From Thiothrix caldifontis (GTDB lineage: Bacteria > Pseudomonadota > Gammaproteobacteria > Thiotrichales > Thiotrichaceae), in the NCBI RefSeq assembly GCF_900107695.1, contig NZ_FNQP01000001.1, positions 37,875 through 101,874 of the forward strand: 64,000 nt of DNA. Direction: 5' to 3'. Each line of letters starts with the position of its first letter. The stretch's first letter is position 1. Shown here in pieces: positions 1 through 7,459 of the stretch. The translations under genes and the position numbers were made by a program. A model generated the notes under the pieces. The model saw only the letters and a program-made list of their open reading frames with translations, did no database searches and was not told the origin of the DNA.

Positions 1-1
1 C

Positions 2-85
2 GCACCAACTGCTCCAGAAGCAAAAGCACCCGAAGCTCCAGTCGCACCAACTGCTCCAGAAGCAAAAGCACCTGAAGCTCCAGCC
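2..85 (+). repeat. 42-bp tandem repeat inside the Pro/Ala-rich gene
   Basis: Two nearly identical 42-bp units (2-43 and 44-85) differ at only a few positions, and a partial third unit (GCACCAACTG...) follows. Each encodes 14 residues, so changes in copy number keep the frame. More copies may lie left of the window. Confidence 0.85.
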
Positions 86-598
86 GCACCAACTGTACCT
101 GTGGGTATGCCCGTAGCAGCTTCTGCCGCAGCATCCACTGAAGCAGCGCAGCAAATTCCTGCACAACCTGCCGTTCCAGAGCAACCTGCTATCCCCGCAC
201 AACCAGCCGCTCCAGAGCAGCCAGCTGTACCAGCACAGCCGGTAGTTCCAGAAGTACCGGCTGCTCCGGCTCAACCGGCAACGGCTGAAACTACAACTGC
301 TCCAGAAGTACCTGCGGCTCCGACTCCACCACCAATGCCTCAGCCACCGGCAGCCTACTACTATTTATATGCTATCCCTATGCCGCAAGGAGTGCCGGGT
401 TACGGTAATGGTGCTGGTAATGGGATGCCTCCTGCGCCTAATATGATGCCTCCCGCGCAGGGGCAACGAGAGCCACAGCAGATGCGTATGCCAGAAATGC
501 AGCAATACATGCCGCAAGGTGGTTACCCTATGCCGATGGAGCGTGGTCACGGTGTTGCTCAAATGCCAGTGCCACCACAGCAACCACCTGCGCAGTAA
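2..598 (+). CDS. Pro/Ala-rich low-complexity protein, 3' part only (5' end outside window)
   Basis: The frame is open to the left edge, so the start lies upstream. An in-frame ATG at 101 is probably internal, because the same Pro/Ala repeat pattern runs through it. The visible part starts with two copies of a 14-residue unit ([14 protein letters not shown]-like) and continues with [13 protein letters not shown]-type repeats. It ends in a Tyr/Met/Pro/Gln-rich tail containing [14 protein letters not shown]. No catalytic domain is visible. Such sequence is usually an extended, disordered linker or a polar scaffold region. A ParA-type ATPase gene follows on the same strand after a weak terminator. 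The Tyr-rich tail motif recurs in the coiled-coil protein at 2074-2901, which ties the two products together. Function unknown. Confidence 0.8.
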   Translation, partial: APTAPEAKAPEAPVAPTAPEAKAPEAPAAPTVPVGMPVAASAAASTEAAQQIPAQPAVPEQPAIPAQPAAPEQPAVPAQPVVPEVPAAPAQPATAETTTAPEVPAAPTPPPMPQPPAAYYYLYAIPMPQGVPGYGNGAGNGMPPAPNMMPPAQGQREPQQMRMPEMQQYMPQGGYPMPMERGHGVAQMPVPPQQPPAQ

Positions 599-617
599 TA
601 ATAGCGCATATCGTTAG

Positions 618-640
618 CCCGCTCGTAAGGGCGGGTTTCG
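618..640 (+). terminator. weak intrinsic terminator after the Pro/Ala-rich gene
   Basis: Stem CCCGCTC / GGGCGGG (7 bp, one G-U pair) around a GTAA loop, followed by only three T. The short T-run suggests partial read-through into the ParA gene 28 bp downstream. Confidence 0.5.
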
Positions 641-667
641 TGCAAACTAGAGTTAAGTGAGTCTTAG

Positions 668-1291
668 ATGATTACGCTGATTGGCAACCTCAAAGGCGGA
701 ACTGGCAAGAGTACCATAACGTTTAACCTAGCGTTGTGGGTGGCGACCCGTCACAATAAGCATGTGATGGTGTACGATCTTGACCCTCAAGGAACGACGG
801 CTGATGCGTTTGAGATTCGTCAAGAGGAGGAGTTTTTGCCTGCTATTGTGCCATTAACCTCTGTCAGTGATTTAGGTGCGGCCGATAGTAAATCTGAAAT
901 TTTGGTGGATATGGGCTTGGCTGACATGGCTGCGGTTGAAGTGGCAATTAGTAAGGCTGACCGTATTGTCATCCCTGTTGCTCCAAGCCAAGCAGATATT
1001 TGGTCGACCCAGCGTTTTCTGAAAATGATTGGGGATGTCCGTAAGGGAAGCGCTGTTGAACTATTAGGTGTCATCAACAGAGCAGATACCCATCACGCAG
1101 TACGTGAAACGTCAGAGGCTGCTGAAGCCATGCAAATGCTTCCCGGCATCCGCTTGCTAGAGCAGCGTCTGTATATGCGTACAACTTACCGGCGTTCCTT
1201 TAGTGAAGGTTTGGCGGTATTTGAAATGGAGCCGCGCTCCAAAGCGGCACTAGAGCTGGATGCATTGGGACGTGCTTTGTATCCTGTATAA
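668..1291 (+). CDS. ParA/MinD-type P-loop ATPase
   Basis: A 207-aa protein with a deviant Walker A motif KGGTGKST at residues 9-16, the DLDPQ motif at 37-41 and an ILVDMG Walker B-like segment near 78-83. These define the ParA/MinD/Soj family, whose members dimerise on ATP and form dynamic gradients that segregate or position DNA, protein arrays or organelles. There is no N-terminal DNA-binding domain, as in short orphan ParAs. No ParB is encoded next to it; its neighbours are TPR, coiled-coil and dynamin-like membrane proteins. A role in positioning a membrane-bound structure is therefore more likely than plasmid partition. That role is inference; the family call is secure. Confidence 0.9.
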   Translation: MITLIGNLKGGTGKSTITFNLALWVATRHNKHVMVYDLDPQGTTADAFEIRQEEEFLPAIVPLTSVSDLGAADSKSEILVDMGLADMAAVEVAISKADRIVIPVAPSQADIWSTQRFLKMIGDVRKGSAVELLGVINRADTHHAVRETSEAAEAMQMLPGIRLLEQRLYMRTTYRRSFSEGLAVFEMEPRSKAALELDALGRALYPV

Positions 1292-1331
1292 ACATTATTT
1301 TTAATAAATCTGGGGTTTTAAGGAGATTCAG

Positions 1332-1862
1332 ATGCATATTTTTCGTTGGTTAATGAAACATCCAATTTTGCTGGCTTGGTTGCTAGCTATTATTGCCATT
1401 CTGTTAAATTTCAGTATGGGTAGTAAACAAGGTGAACACGGCAACGAAGTCGCCGCGACAGCTCATGAGCAGCAGCCAGCAGCTGTTGAGCACAGTCAAG
1501 CTGTTGTCCCTGCTGAGGTAGCTACTCAACAAGCCGCACCTGTTGCAGAACCACAAGCTGCTGCCCCTGCTGATATGTTACGCGCTGCCCGTGAAGCTTA
1601 CTGGGCTAACGAATTGGATAGAGCCGTTGGTTTATATAATGATTTGCTCAAGCAAACGCCAGATTCTTTGGAATACAAAGGCGAATTGGCAAATGTTTAT
1701 TGGAAGCAAGGTAATGCTCAACAAGCGTCTACTTTGTTTGCGGAGGTCGCTCCTAAACTTGCTGAACAAGGTCGTGTCACCGAAGCATTAAACATGAAGT
1801 TGTATGTGGATATGGTAAACCCTGATCTCGCTAAGCAAATTGATGCTGCGCTGAAAAAATAA
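1332..1862 (+). CDS. membrane-anchored TPR-type protein
   Basis: The 176-aa product has one N-terminal membrane segment (about residues 9-28, LLAWLLAIIAILLNFSMG). A Gln/Ala/Pro/Val-rich linker (about 35-80) follows, then a helical C-terminus with TPR-like spacing (AREAYWANELDRAVGLYNDL ... LANVYWKQGNAQQASTLFAE). A good AAGGAG ribosome-binding site lies 7-8 bases upstream of the ATG. The gene follows the ParA gene by 40 bp and is probably cotranscribed. The predicted layout is a short cytoplasmic stub with the TPR domain on the other side of the membrane. TPR domains usually bind partner proteins; the partner here may be another product of this cluster. Confidence 0.75.
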   Translation: MHIFRWLMKHPILLAWLLAIIAILLNFSMGSKQGEHGNEVAATAHEQQPAAVEHSQAVVPAEVATQQAAPVAEPQAAAPADMLRAAREAYWANELDRAVGLYNDLLKQTPDSLEYKGELANVYWKQGNAQQASTLFAEVAPKLAEQGRVTEALNMKLYVDMVNPDLAKQIDAALKK

Positions 1863-1873
1863 AACAGGTTAGC

Positions 1874-1923
1874 AACAGTGAGGCAGGCTCAAGTGTGTAA
1901 TAACTTGATCTGCCTCTACTGTT
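1874..1923 (+). other. long interrupted stem-loop between the TPR and coiled-coil genes
   Basis: Three paired blocks nest in order: AACAGT/ACTGTT, GAGGCA/TGCCTC and TCAAGT/ACTTGA, with small bulges between. There is no T-tract after it, so it is either a poor terminator or an mRNA processing or stability element in the 211-bp gap of this gene cluster. I see no known riboswitch core in the rest of the gap. Confidence 0.5.
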
Positions 1924-2073
1924 ATATCGAAAGTAAAAGAATAAAATAGATGCCAAAGGATGTTCGGGAGAAATATTGATGAAGAACGCATGGGATAAGG
2001 CGTGATACGCATTCACAGTAGCCGATCTGCTATCTAGGGAGATAGAGACAAATCGGGAAATCAGGAGCCAAGT

Positions 2074-2901
2074 ATGAAAACGAATGAGAAATCCTCAGAG
2101 TCAGGTGTTAACGATATTGAAAATGAGTTACACCATGTTGAGGATGAGTTGCAGGATTTTGAGGAGAGGCAGGTTAATGTCACCCGTACCTTGCAGATGA
2201 TTGTCTACCCTGCAATGGTGGCGTTTATCATTCTTTCGGCTTATGGTTTTTATTTAGTTCAGTCGCTGACTACCGATGTGCATAAGTTGACTGAAACCAT
2301 TTCTAGCATGAACCAAACTGTTGACTCCAATATGAATCGGATGGCGGATAATTTCGATACCATGACGCTTCATATGACGAACATGACCCAATCGGTGGGT
2401 GAAATGACCCATAATATTGTGGATATGAACAGTAGCACTCAAGATATGGCCGGAAACATGAAGCAGATGGATGCTTCTACCCAAAATATGGCTGTTTCCA
2501 CGTATAATATGCAACGTGATATGTGGAGTATGAATAAAAACATCTCCGGCCCAATGAAAATGTTTAATAAATTTAGTCCATTTGGTAACGATACGACTTC
2601 ACCTTATGTCGTTCCTCCTCCCGCCGTTGCCACGCCTTACTATAATTACTATGCAATGCCTCAAAACGTTGCCCCTCAAGGAACATCCGTAGCGGTTCAA
2701 CCACAATTGCAACAACCTATACCGCCTGGAATACCCACAGTTGCTACGCCGGTGCAACCGGCAGCAACCAGTACACCGCCACCGATTGGAGGGAGTCCTG
2801 TCGTTGAGCCTCAGCCGACTGATTCGGCAACGGCGAAAGATGGACACAGTTCTGTGACAACAGAAGGCGATAACCTTGCCTCTCTAGCAATTAAAGGATA
2901 G
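2074..2901 (+). CDS. membrane-anchored Met/Asn-rich coiled-coil protein with Pro-rich tail
   Basis: A 275-aa protein. Residues 1-40 are acidic and helical. Residues 42-63 form one membrane segment. Residues 65-160 are a long heptad-like helix with repeated M-x2-N / M-x3-M spacing (for example MTNMTQSVGEMTHNIVDMNS), resembling the signalling stalk of chemoreceptors but without their conserved hairpin tip. The C-terminus is Pro/Gln/Thr-rich and contains TPYYNYYAMPQ, echoing the tail of the first gene in the window. RBS AGGAG precedes the ATG. The stop lies 2 bp before the dynamin-like gene, so the two are translationally coupled. No known family is recognised. It probably forms an oligomeric membrane scaffold, perhaps for the GTPase. 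Confidence 0.75.
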   Translation: MKTNEKSSESGVNDIENELHHVEDELQDFEERQVNVTRTLQMIVYPAMVAFIILSAYGFYLVQSLTTDVHKLTETISSMNQTVDSNMNRMADNFDTMTLHMTNMTQSVGEMTHNIVDMNSSTQDMAGNMKQMDASTQNMAVSTYNMQRDMWSMNKNISGPMKMFNKFSPFGNDTTSPYVVPPPAVATPYYNYYAMPQNVAPQGTSVAVQPQLQQPIPPGIPTVATPVQPAATSTPPPIGGSPVVEPQPTDSATAKDGHSSVTTEGDNLASLAIKG

Positions 2902-2903
2902 AC

Positions 2904-4343
2904 ATGACACCAGCCAAGCGAATGGAGCAACGCCTTAAACGGTTGCAGGAACATCTTAAACGTGAAAATCCAGTTTTGGTTGATGCGGTCAACCAGTATC
3001 GGGAATTAGATGCTGTTGCTCAAAAGCTTGGTTTGTTGAGTGGTGGGGAGTCTTATGCTACTCAGATTTCGTGGTGGCCGATGATCTCAATTCTGGGAAC
3101 TTTCTCAGCAGGTAAGTCCAGTTTCATCAACACCTTTTTAGGCATGGATTTACAACGTACTGGTAATCAGGCGGTTGATGATCGTTTTACGGTAATTACC
3201 TTCAGCCCGGATGGACAGGTGCGCACGTTGCCGGGTTTGGCATTGGATGGCGACCCACGTTTTCCTTTCTACCAAATCAGCGAAGAGATTGAACATGTCT
3301 CCAAGGGTGAGGGGGCAAAAATTGATAATTATCTCCAGATGAAGGTTGCCCCTAGTGAAAAGATTCGCGGTAAAATTTTAATTGATTCGCCGGGATTTGA
3401 TGCTGATGAACAGCGTAAAGCAACGTTGCGGATTACTGACCATATCATTGAATTATCCGACTTGGTGATGGTGTTTTTTGATGCCCGTCATCCAGAGCCG
3501 GGGGCGATGCAGGATACGCTGGAGCATTTGGTCAAAGGTGCATTACGCCGTAATGACAGTAGTAAGTTCTTGTTTATCCTCAATCAGATTGATACTTCCG
3601 CCCGTGAAGATAACCTCGAAGATATTGTATCGGCTTGGCAAAAGGCATTGGTACAACAAGGATTGTCGGCCGGTAGTTTCCACATTTTGTTCAATGACAA
3701 GTTGGCAGTGCCGGTAGCCAATGAAAATGTATGGGCACGTTACGTGGCGAAACGTGATGCAGATTACCAGCGGATCATGAGTAGAGTTGATGGGGTAAAC
3801 ATCGAGCGTGTTTATCGTATTGTGGGGGCAATGGAGTCGCAGGCCAACGAGATAGAGCAGCAAGCTGTTCCGCGTATTCGCGAGGCATTACAGCGTTGGA
3901 AAAAGCAAGTGCTGGCAGCAGATGCTTTGGTTTTTGGCTTGCTGGCGGTTGCTTTATTGGCGATGAGTATTGAGTTTGGTTATTGGGAGGGGTTGTTGTT
4001 CAACCCACCGTGGTTAGCTGCTTTTGCAGGTAATCTATGGGCGACATTAGCCGTACTTGCGGTTGTCGTGGGATTGGCGTTGGGCTTGCACTACCTGATT
4101 CGTAATCGTTTGGCAAAGCGGCTGGCTGCTACGCTGAGTAAGACTGAGTCTTATGGTAATTTGTCGGCGGCTTTTTTGAAAAGTACCAAGTTTTGGCGCA
4201 GCATCTTTCAGAATTCACCCGCAGGCTGGAGCCGCCGGACACGTGGTCGTTTGGATGCTATTCGTCATGCCACTGACCGTTTTGTTCAGCATTTGAATGA
4301 CCGCTTTACCAGTCCATCCGGTGATAAAGCCAAATCTGCTTAA
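2904..4343 (+). CDS. dynamin-like GTPase with C-terminal membrane hairpin
   Basis: This 479-aa protein has G1 GTFSAGKS at residues 65-72, a G3 region DSPGFD at 161-166 and G4 NQID at 227-230. That motif set is typical of the dynamin superfamily, including bacterial dynamin-like proteins and EHD-like ATPases. Helical segments follow the G domain, and two hydrophobic helices (about 341-358 and 378-398) form a membrane hairpin or paddle-like region. A basic tail follows. Family members polymerise on membranes and bend, fuse or cut them in a nucleotide-dependent way. The gene is coupled to the coiled-coil gene upstream and overlaps apbE downstream. The cellular target is unknown. Confidence 0.88.
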   Translation: MTPAKRMEQRLKRLQEHLKRENPVLVDAVNQYRELDAVAQKLGLLSGGESYATQISWWPMISILGTFSAGKSSFINTFLGMDLQRTGNQAVDDRFTVITFSPDGQVRTLPGLALDGDPRFPFYQISEEIEHVSKGEGAKIDNYLQMKVAPSEKIRGKILIDSPGFDADEQRKATLRITDHIIELSDLVMVFFDARHPEPGAMQDTLEHLVKGALRRNDSSKFLFILNQIDTSAREDNLEDIVSAWQKALVQQGLSAGSFHILFNDKLAVPVANENVWARYVAKRDADYQRIMSRVDGVNIERVYRIVGAMESQANEIEQQAVPRIREALQRWKKQVLAADALVFGLLAVALLAMSIEFGYWEGLLFNPPWLAAFAGNLWATLAVLAVVVGLALGLHYLIRNRLAKRLAATLSKTESYGNLSAAFLKSTKFWRSIFQNSPAGWSRRTRGRLDAIRHATDRFVQHLNDRFTSPSGDKAKSA

Positions 4344-5349
4344 GGCGCTTTGCCTCTGGTTGTTATTGTCGTTGCTCAGCGCTTGTGAGCAGCGCAGCGC
4401 TGCATGGCATATCGAGGGTATGCAAGGTACTGCTTTGTGGCATGTCACACTTACTGCGCCTCCCCCAGACCTCAATGAGGCTGCACTCAAGGATGGTTTG
4501 GCTAAAACCTTTTCTAAAACCAATCAGTTATTGGCAACGTGGGATCAAACTTCCGTTCTCTCGCAATTCAACCGTTATCAGGGTACAGACTGGTTTCCAG
4601 TGGAACCAGCATTGGCACAACTGGTTGATCTTACGTTAAAAATTAGTAAGCAAAGCGAAGGTGCATACGATGTGACCGTCGGACCACTGATTCGTTTATG
4701 GGGTTTTGGTTCACATGAGTCAGAGAAAGCCCAAATTCCGACCCAGACGGATATTGATACTGCACTTGCACGGGTCGGCTATCAGAAACTTCAGGTACGG
4801 TTTGATCCGCCATCTATACGCAAATCACAGGCAGACGTGCAAGTAGAGCTGGCTTCGGTCGCCGATGGTTTTGCTGCTGATCAAGCAGGTTTGTATTTGG
4901 AGTCATTGGGGATCCGTGACTACATGGTGGAAATTGCAGGAGAGGTTCGTGCCCGTGGTCTCAGTCCGCGAGGTGATGCTTGGCGTATTGCGATTGAAAA
5001 ACCTCAGGAGGAGGGGCGGGCTATCCAGCAAGGTATTTCGCTGCAAGATGCGGGTTTGGCGACATCGGGTGATTACCGTAATTTTTTTGTGAAAGAGGGT
5101 AAACGTTATTCACATACGGTGAATCCTGTTAGCGGAGCGCCGGTTACACACAATCTTGCCTCTGTATCGGTATTGGCTGACGACGCAACCCAAGCGGATG
5201 CTTATGCGACGTTGCTGATGGCTTTAGGTGAAGAAAAAGGCAAGACTTTTGCTGATAATTATAACATTCATGCCTATTTTATCTGGCGAGTTCATGATGG
5301 CTTTAAGGTCTATGCAACTAAGGGAATGCAATCTTTATTAAAAAAATAA
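4297..5349 (+). CDS. apbE: FAD:protein FMN transferase (ApbE family lipoprotein)
   Basis: A 350-aa protein with a lipoprotein signal ending LLSLLSAC (Cys at residue 30). ApbE landmarks are present: YDVTVGPLIRLWGFG, VADGFAADQAGLYLESLG, the VEIAGEVRARG block, SHTVNPVSGAPV and a terminal ADAYATLLMALG. ApbE attaches FMN covalently to Thr/Ser of periplasmic or membrane flavoproteins such as RnfG/NqrC-type subunits. The annotated ATG overlaps the GTPase gene by 47 bp. A GTG at 4321 would give a more typical lipoprotein start (MIKPNLLKALCLW) and a 23-bp overlap. No obvious flavinylated substrate is encoded nearby. Confidence 0.88.
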   Translation: MTALPVHPVIKPNLLKALCLWLLLSLLSACEQRSAAWHIEGMQGTALWHVTLTAPPPDLNEAALKDGLAKTFSKTNQLLATWDQTSVLSQFNRYQGTDWFPVEPALAQLVDLTLKISKQSEGAYDVTVGPLIRLWGFGSHESEKAQIPTQTDIDTALARVGYQKLQVRFDPPSIRKSQADVQVELASVADGFAADQAGLYLESLGIRDYMVEIAGEVRARGLSPRGDAWRIAIEKPQEEGRAIQQGISLQDAGLATSGDYRNFFVKEGKRYSHTVNPVSGAPVTHNLASVSVLADDATQADAYATLLMALGEEKGKTFADNYNIHAYFIWRVHDGFKVYATKGMQSLLKK

Positions 5350-5456
5350 ATGTATATATAAAAATAATGATAAAACCTTGTTTAAGGTATTTTCCCGTAA
5401 ATTTAGATGAGATAAATTTTTGAGCGCTAATTTTTAATGATTAGCTAGTAACGTTG

Positions 5457-5465
5457 TGCTATAAA
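5457..5465 (+). promoter_or_regulatory. extended -10 promoter element of first DUF1566-like lipoprotein gene
   Basis: TGCTATAAA (TG-N-TATAAA, an extended -10) within the longer string TTGTGCTATAAAT, 48 bp before the ATG. The same string precedes the next paralogous gene. No good -35 is visible, which is usual for extended -10 promoters. Confidence 0.5.
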
Positions 5466-5512
5466 TATTTCAATTAATTTATTGTTGAAATTTATTGGTT
5501 AGCAGGGGCTTT

Positions 5513-6280
5513 ATGTTCAAAAAAAATCCATTTCAGTTGATACGTCTAGTAAAAATGCCTAGTGTCATCGTGATCGCTGCGTTATGCGGTGTTTTAATGA
5601 CGGCTTGTGATGGTGATTGTAATATTGGTTCAACAGTACCATTAACATCTACGCCGTTACCTGCTGGTGGTGGGGGAGCTCAACAAGAAGAGGCTCAACC
5701 ACAAACGTGCACGGGGCGCTTTTGTAAGTACGACAATACGGGTGTTAGATTAGATGACCTCGCTGAAAATTGGTCATGTGTGGAAGATACGGCGACCAAA
5801 AAGTTTTGGGAGGTGAAAAGCCTTGAGGCTAGTAGCTTGCGGTATAATCTTTGGAGCTATGCGTCGACCAGTACCACGGGTGTGGGTTGTGGTGGTTTCT
5901 TGGGGGCTTGTACACCAGTGGCTTATGTTGAGGCAGTCAATACTGCGCTATCGGAACCACGCCCTTGTGGTATGGCTAAAGTTTGTCGACTTCCGACGCA
6001 TTCCGAGTTGATTGATCTGGTGATGCCAGTGGCGTTGTTACCTTCTGAAGAGGGTAAACTGACTGAACGTGAGCAGATCTATTTACCTGACAAAAAATTC
6101 TTCCCAGATCATCTGGATAGTGGAATCTATTGCACTGACACTATTACGGATGTTGGCCCAAGACAAGTGATATACGGTGTCAGTATTCCAGCAAACACAC
6201 GTTCAGATGCTTTTACGCTATATATGGCTCCCGTTGTCGATGCGGGCGCGACTTGTCATACTCGCTTGATTTGTGAGTAG
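5513..6280 (+). CDS. lipoprotein with DUF1566/Lcl-like C-terminus, paralogue 1
   Basis: The ATG at 5513 is preferred over 5495 because an AGCAGGGG ribosome-binding site precedes it. The 255-aa product has a lipoprotein signal (LCGVLMTAC, followed by DGD) and a short Gly/Pro linker. The body begins RFCKYDNTGVRLDD and includes SCVEDTATKKFWEVK. The C-terminal part has CRLPTHSELIDL and ends RLICE, the pattern of DUF1566/Lcl C-terminal domains (WRLPT..EL ... R-L-hydrophobic). Several cysteines probably form disulfides. It is the first of three tandem paralogues with the same build. An outer-membrane surface-exposed or adhesin-like role is possible but unproven. Confidence 0.78.
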   Translation: MFKKNPFQLIRLVKMPSVIVIAALCGVLMTACDGDCNIGSTVPLTSTPLPAGGGGAQQEEAQPQTCTGRFCKYDNTGVRLDDLAENWSCVEDTATKKFWEVKSLEASSLRYNLWSYASTSTTGVGCGGFLGACTPVAYVEAVNTALSEPRPCGMAKVCRLPTHSELIDLVMPVALLPSEEGKLTEREQIYLPDKKFFPDHLDSGIYCTDTITDVGPRQVIYGVSIPANTRSDAFTLYMAPVVDAGATCHTRLICE

Positions 6281-6287
6281 ATCTCTG

Positions 6288-6326
6288 ACATTAGCAGGGC
6301 TTGTTGCTGCACTGCTAATGTTTTTA
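6288..6326 (+). terminator. intrinsic terminator after paralogue 1
   Basis: Perfect 10-bp stem ACATTAGCAG / CTGCTAATGT with a 14-base loop, followed by a TTTTT run. It separates paralogues 1 and 2 into independent transcripts. Confidence 0.8.
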
Positions 6327-6382
6327 AAACAGTTACTTGGGATATTTGCGCTAAAAATGTGCCTTCAATTTTTTTTGAGCTG

Positions 6383-6391
6383 TGCTATAAA
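6383..6391 (+). promoter_or_regulatory. extended -10 promoter element of second DUF1566-like lipoprotein gene
   Basis: TGCTATAAA within CTGTGCTATAAAAC, 64 bp before the ATG at 6455 and matching the element upstream of paralogue 1. Paralogue 3 has the related TTGTTCTATAAAT (TATAAA at 7390-7395), which lacks the TG. Confidence 0.5.
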
Positions 6392-6454
6392 ACATTTAGC
6401 CATAAAGCGTATAGGCTAAAATTTCGTTGCTTAAGATTTATTAGGATAATAGCT

Positions 6455-7270
6455 ATGTCAGAAATTTTCTCACCCAAAGAACGCCCAGCAATTAAAAAAG
6501 GTGGCTTGGTTTTGGCCATGGTGTTATGTGCTTCTTTATTAAGTGCGTGTGATTGTGATGGTGATTGCAGCACTGGCGTTGCACAAGATGCGTCGGCAGG
6601 CGCAGGCACAACGCCAAGTGACGGCACTAGCGGTACAGGTGGCACGGGTGGTACAACAACACCTACTACTACAGCGCCCAAATGCGCGGCAAAAGATGAT
6701 ACAACTAAACTAACTGCCCGTTTCTGTAAATATGACAGTACTGGGACTATGCTGGATGATACAGCAACCTCTTGGTCATGCGTTGAAGACACGTTGCTGA
6801 ATAATTTCTGGGAAGTGAAAACCAATGATAGCGGTTTGCGTGATCGGGACTGGGTTTATGCTCGGACAGGTACAGCGGGGGCTTGTGGTGGTACGTTGAC
6901 TACTTGTTCACCGGATGCTTATGTTGCGGCGGTGAATGCCTCAACGTCTCGACCTTGTGGTTCTACCAGAACATGTCAGATCCCTACTCATGCTGAATTG
7001 ATTGAGCTTGCAGTACCTGCCACGTATCTACCAACGTTTGGTAAAACCATTACTCCTGGTGTTCCCGCTGGTTACCTCTTGGATAGTAGGTTTTTTGAAG
7101 TAGATGCCCCTGCCTCTGGGCTTGGTGCTTATTTCAATGCTTCAGACAATAAGGTGGTGCAATATGGGGTTCCTATTCCAGATGGTTACAATGCGAATAC
7201 CTTGACTTGGATTATGGCTCCTGATGATACGGGTACAACGGCTGGGCAGATTCGTTTAATTTGTAAGTAA
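6455..7270 (+). CDS. lipoprotein with DUF1566/Lcl-like C-terminus, paralogue 2
   Basis: The start at 6455 has an AGGA ribosome-binding site; the longer frame from 6359 would cover the promoter. The 271-aa product has a basic N-terminus, a lipobox (ASLLSAC) and a Gly/Thr/Ser-rich linker. Its body matches paralogue 1: RFCKYDSTGTMLDD, SWSCVEDTLLNNFWEVK, CQIPTHAELIEL and the ending RLICK. The Trp of the usual WRLPT motif is replaced by Cys in paralogues 1 and 2, suggesting a disulfide-stabilised variant of the domain. Function unknown; probably an exported, outer-membrane-anchored protein. Confidence 0.78.
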   Translation: MSEIFSPKERPAIKKGGLVLAMVLCASLLSACDCDGDCSTGVAQDASAGAGTTPSDGTSGTGGTGGTTTPTTTAPKCAAKDDTTKLTARFCKYDSTGTMLDDTATSWSCVEDTLLNNFWEVKTNDSGLRDRDWVYARTGTAGACGGTLTTCSPDAYVAAVNASTSRPCGSTRTCQIPTHAELIELAVPATYLPTFGKTITPGVPAGYLLDSRFFEVDAPASGLGAYFNASDNKVVQYGVPIPDGYNANTLTWIMAPDDTGTTAGQIRLICK

Positions 7271-7277
7271 TCATCAC

Positions 7278-7314
7278 TAATGGAAGTGGAGAGATACCCT
7301 CTCTGCTTCTATTA
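7278..7314 (+). terminator. stem-loop after paralogue 2
   Basis: TAATGGAAG..GAGAG pairs with CTCTC..CTTCTATTA across a 5-base loop, with two mismatched spots. The downstream T-run is weak, so termination may be partial. Confidence 0.5.
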
Positions 7315-7459
7315 GCAGTCTTGTTTCCGGTTATCATAAAAAATATTACGTCTATATCAAAAATAATCACAGTATTTCTCATTTTGTTCTATAAATATAT
7401 CTGTTGCGTAAGGCTACGTAACTAATGAAATAATCAATTTATAGAGCAGGATAATTATT

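Noticed and set aside
2-598. Cell-surface collagen-like or adhesin repeat protein
   Set aside because: There is no Gly-x-y pattern or anchor visible; only Pro/Ala-rich disorder can be stated from the part present.
1831-2016. Minus-strand open frame of 61 codons across the TPR gene end
   Set aside because: It overlaps the real gene end and the bulged hairpin, has no ribosome-binding site and an unlikely composition.
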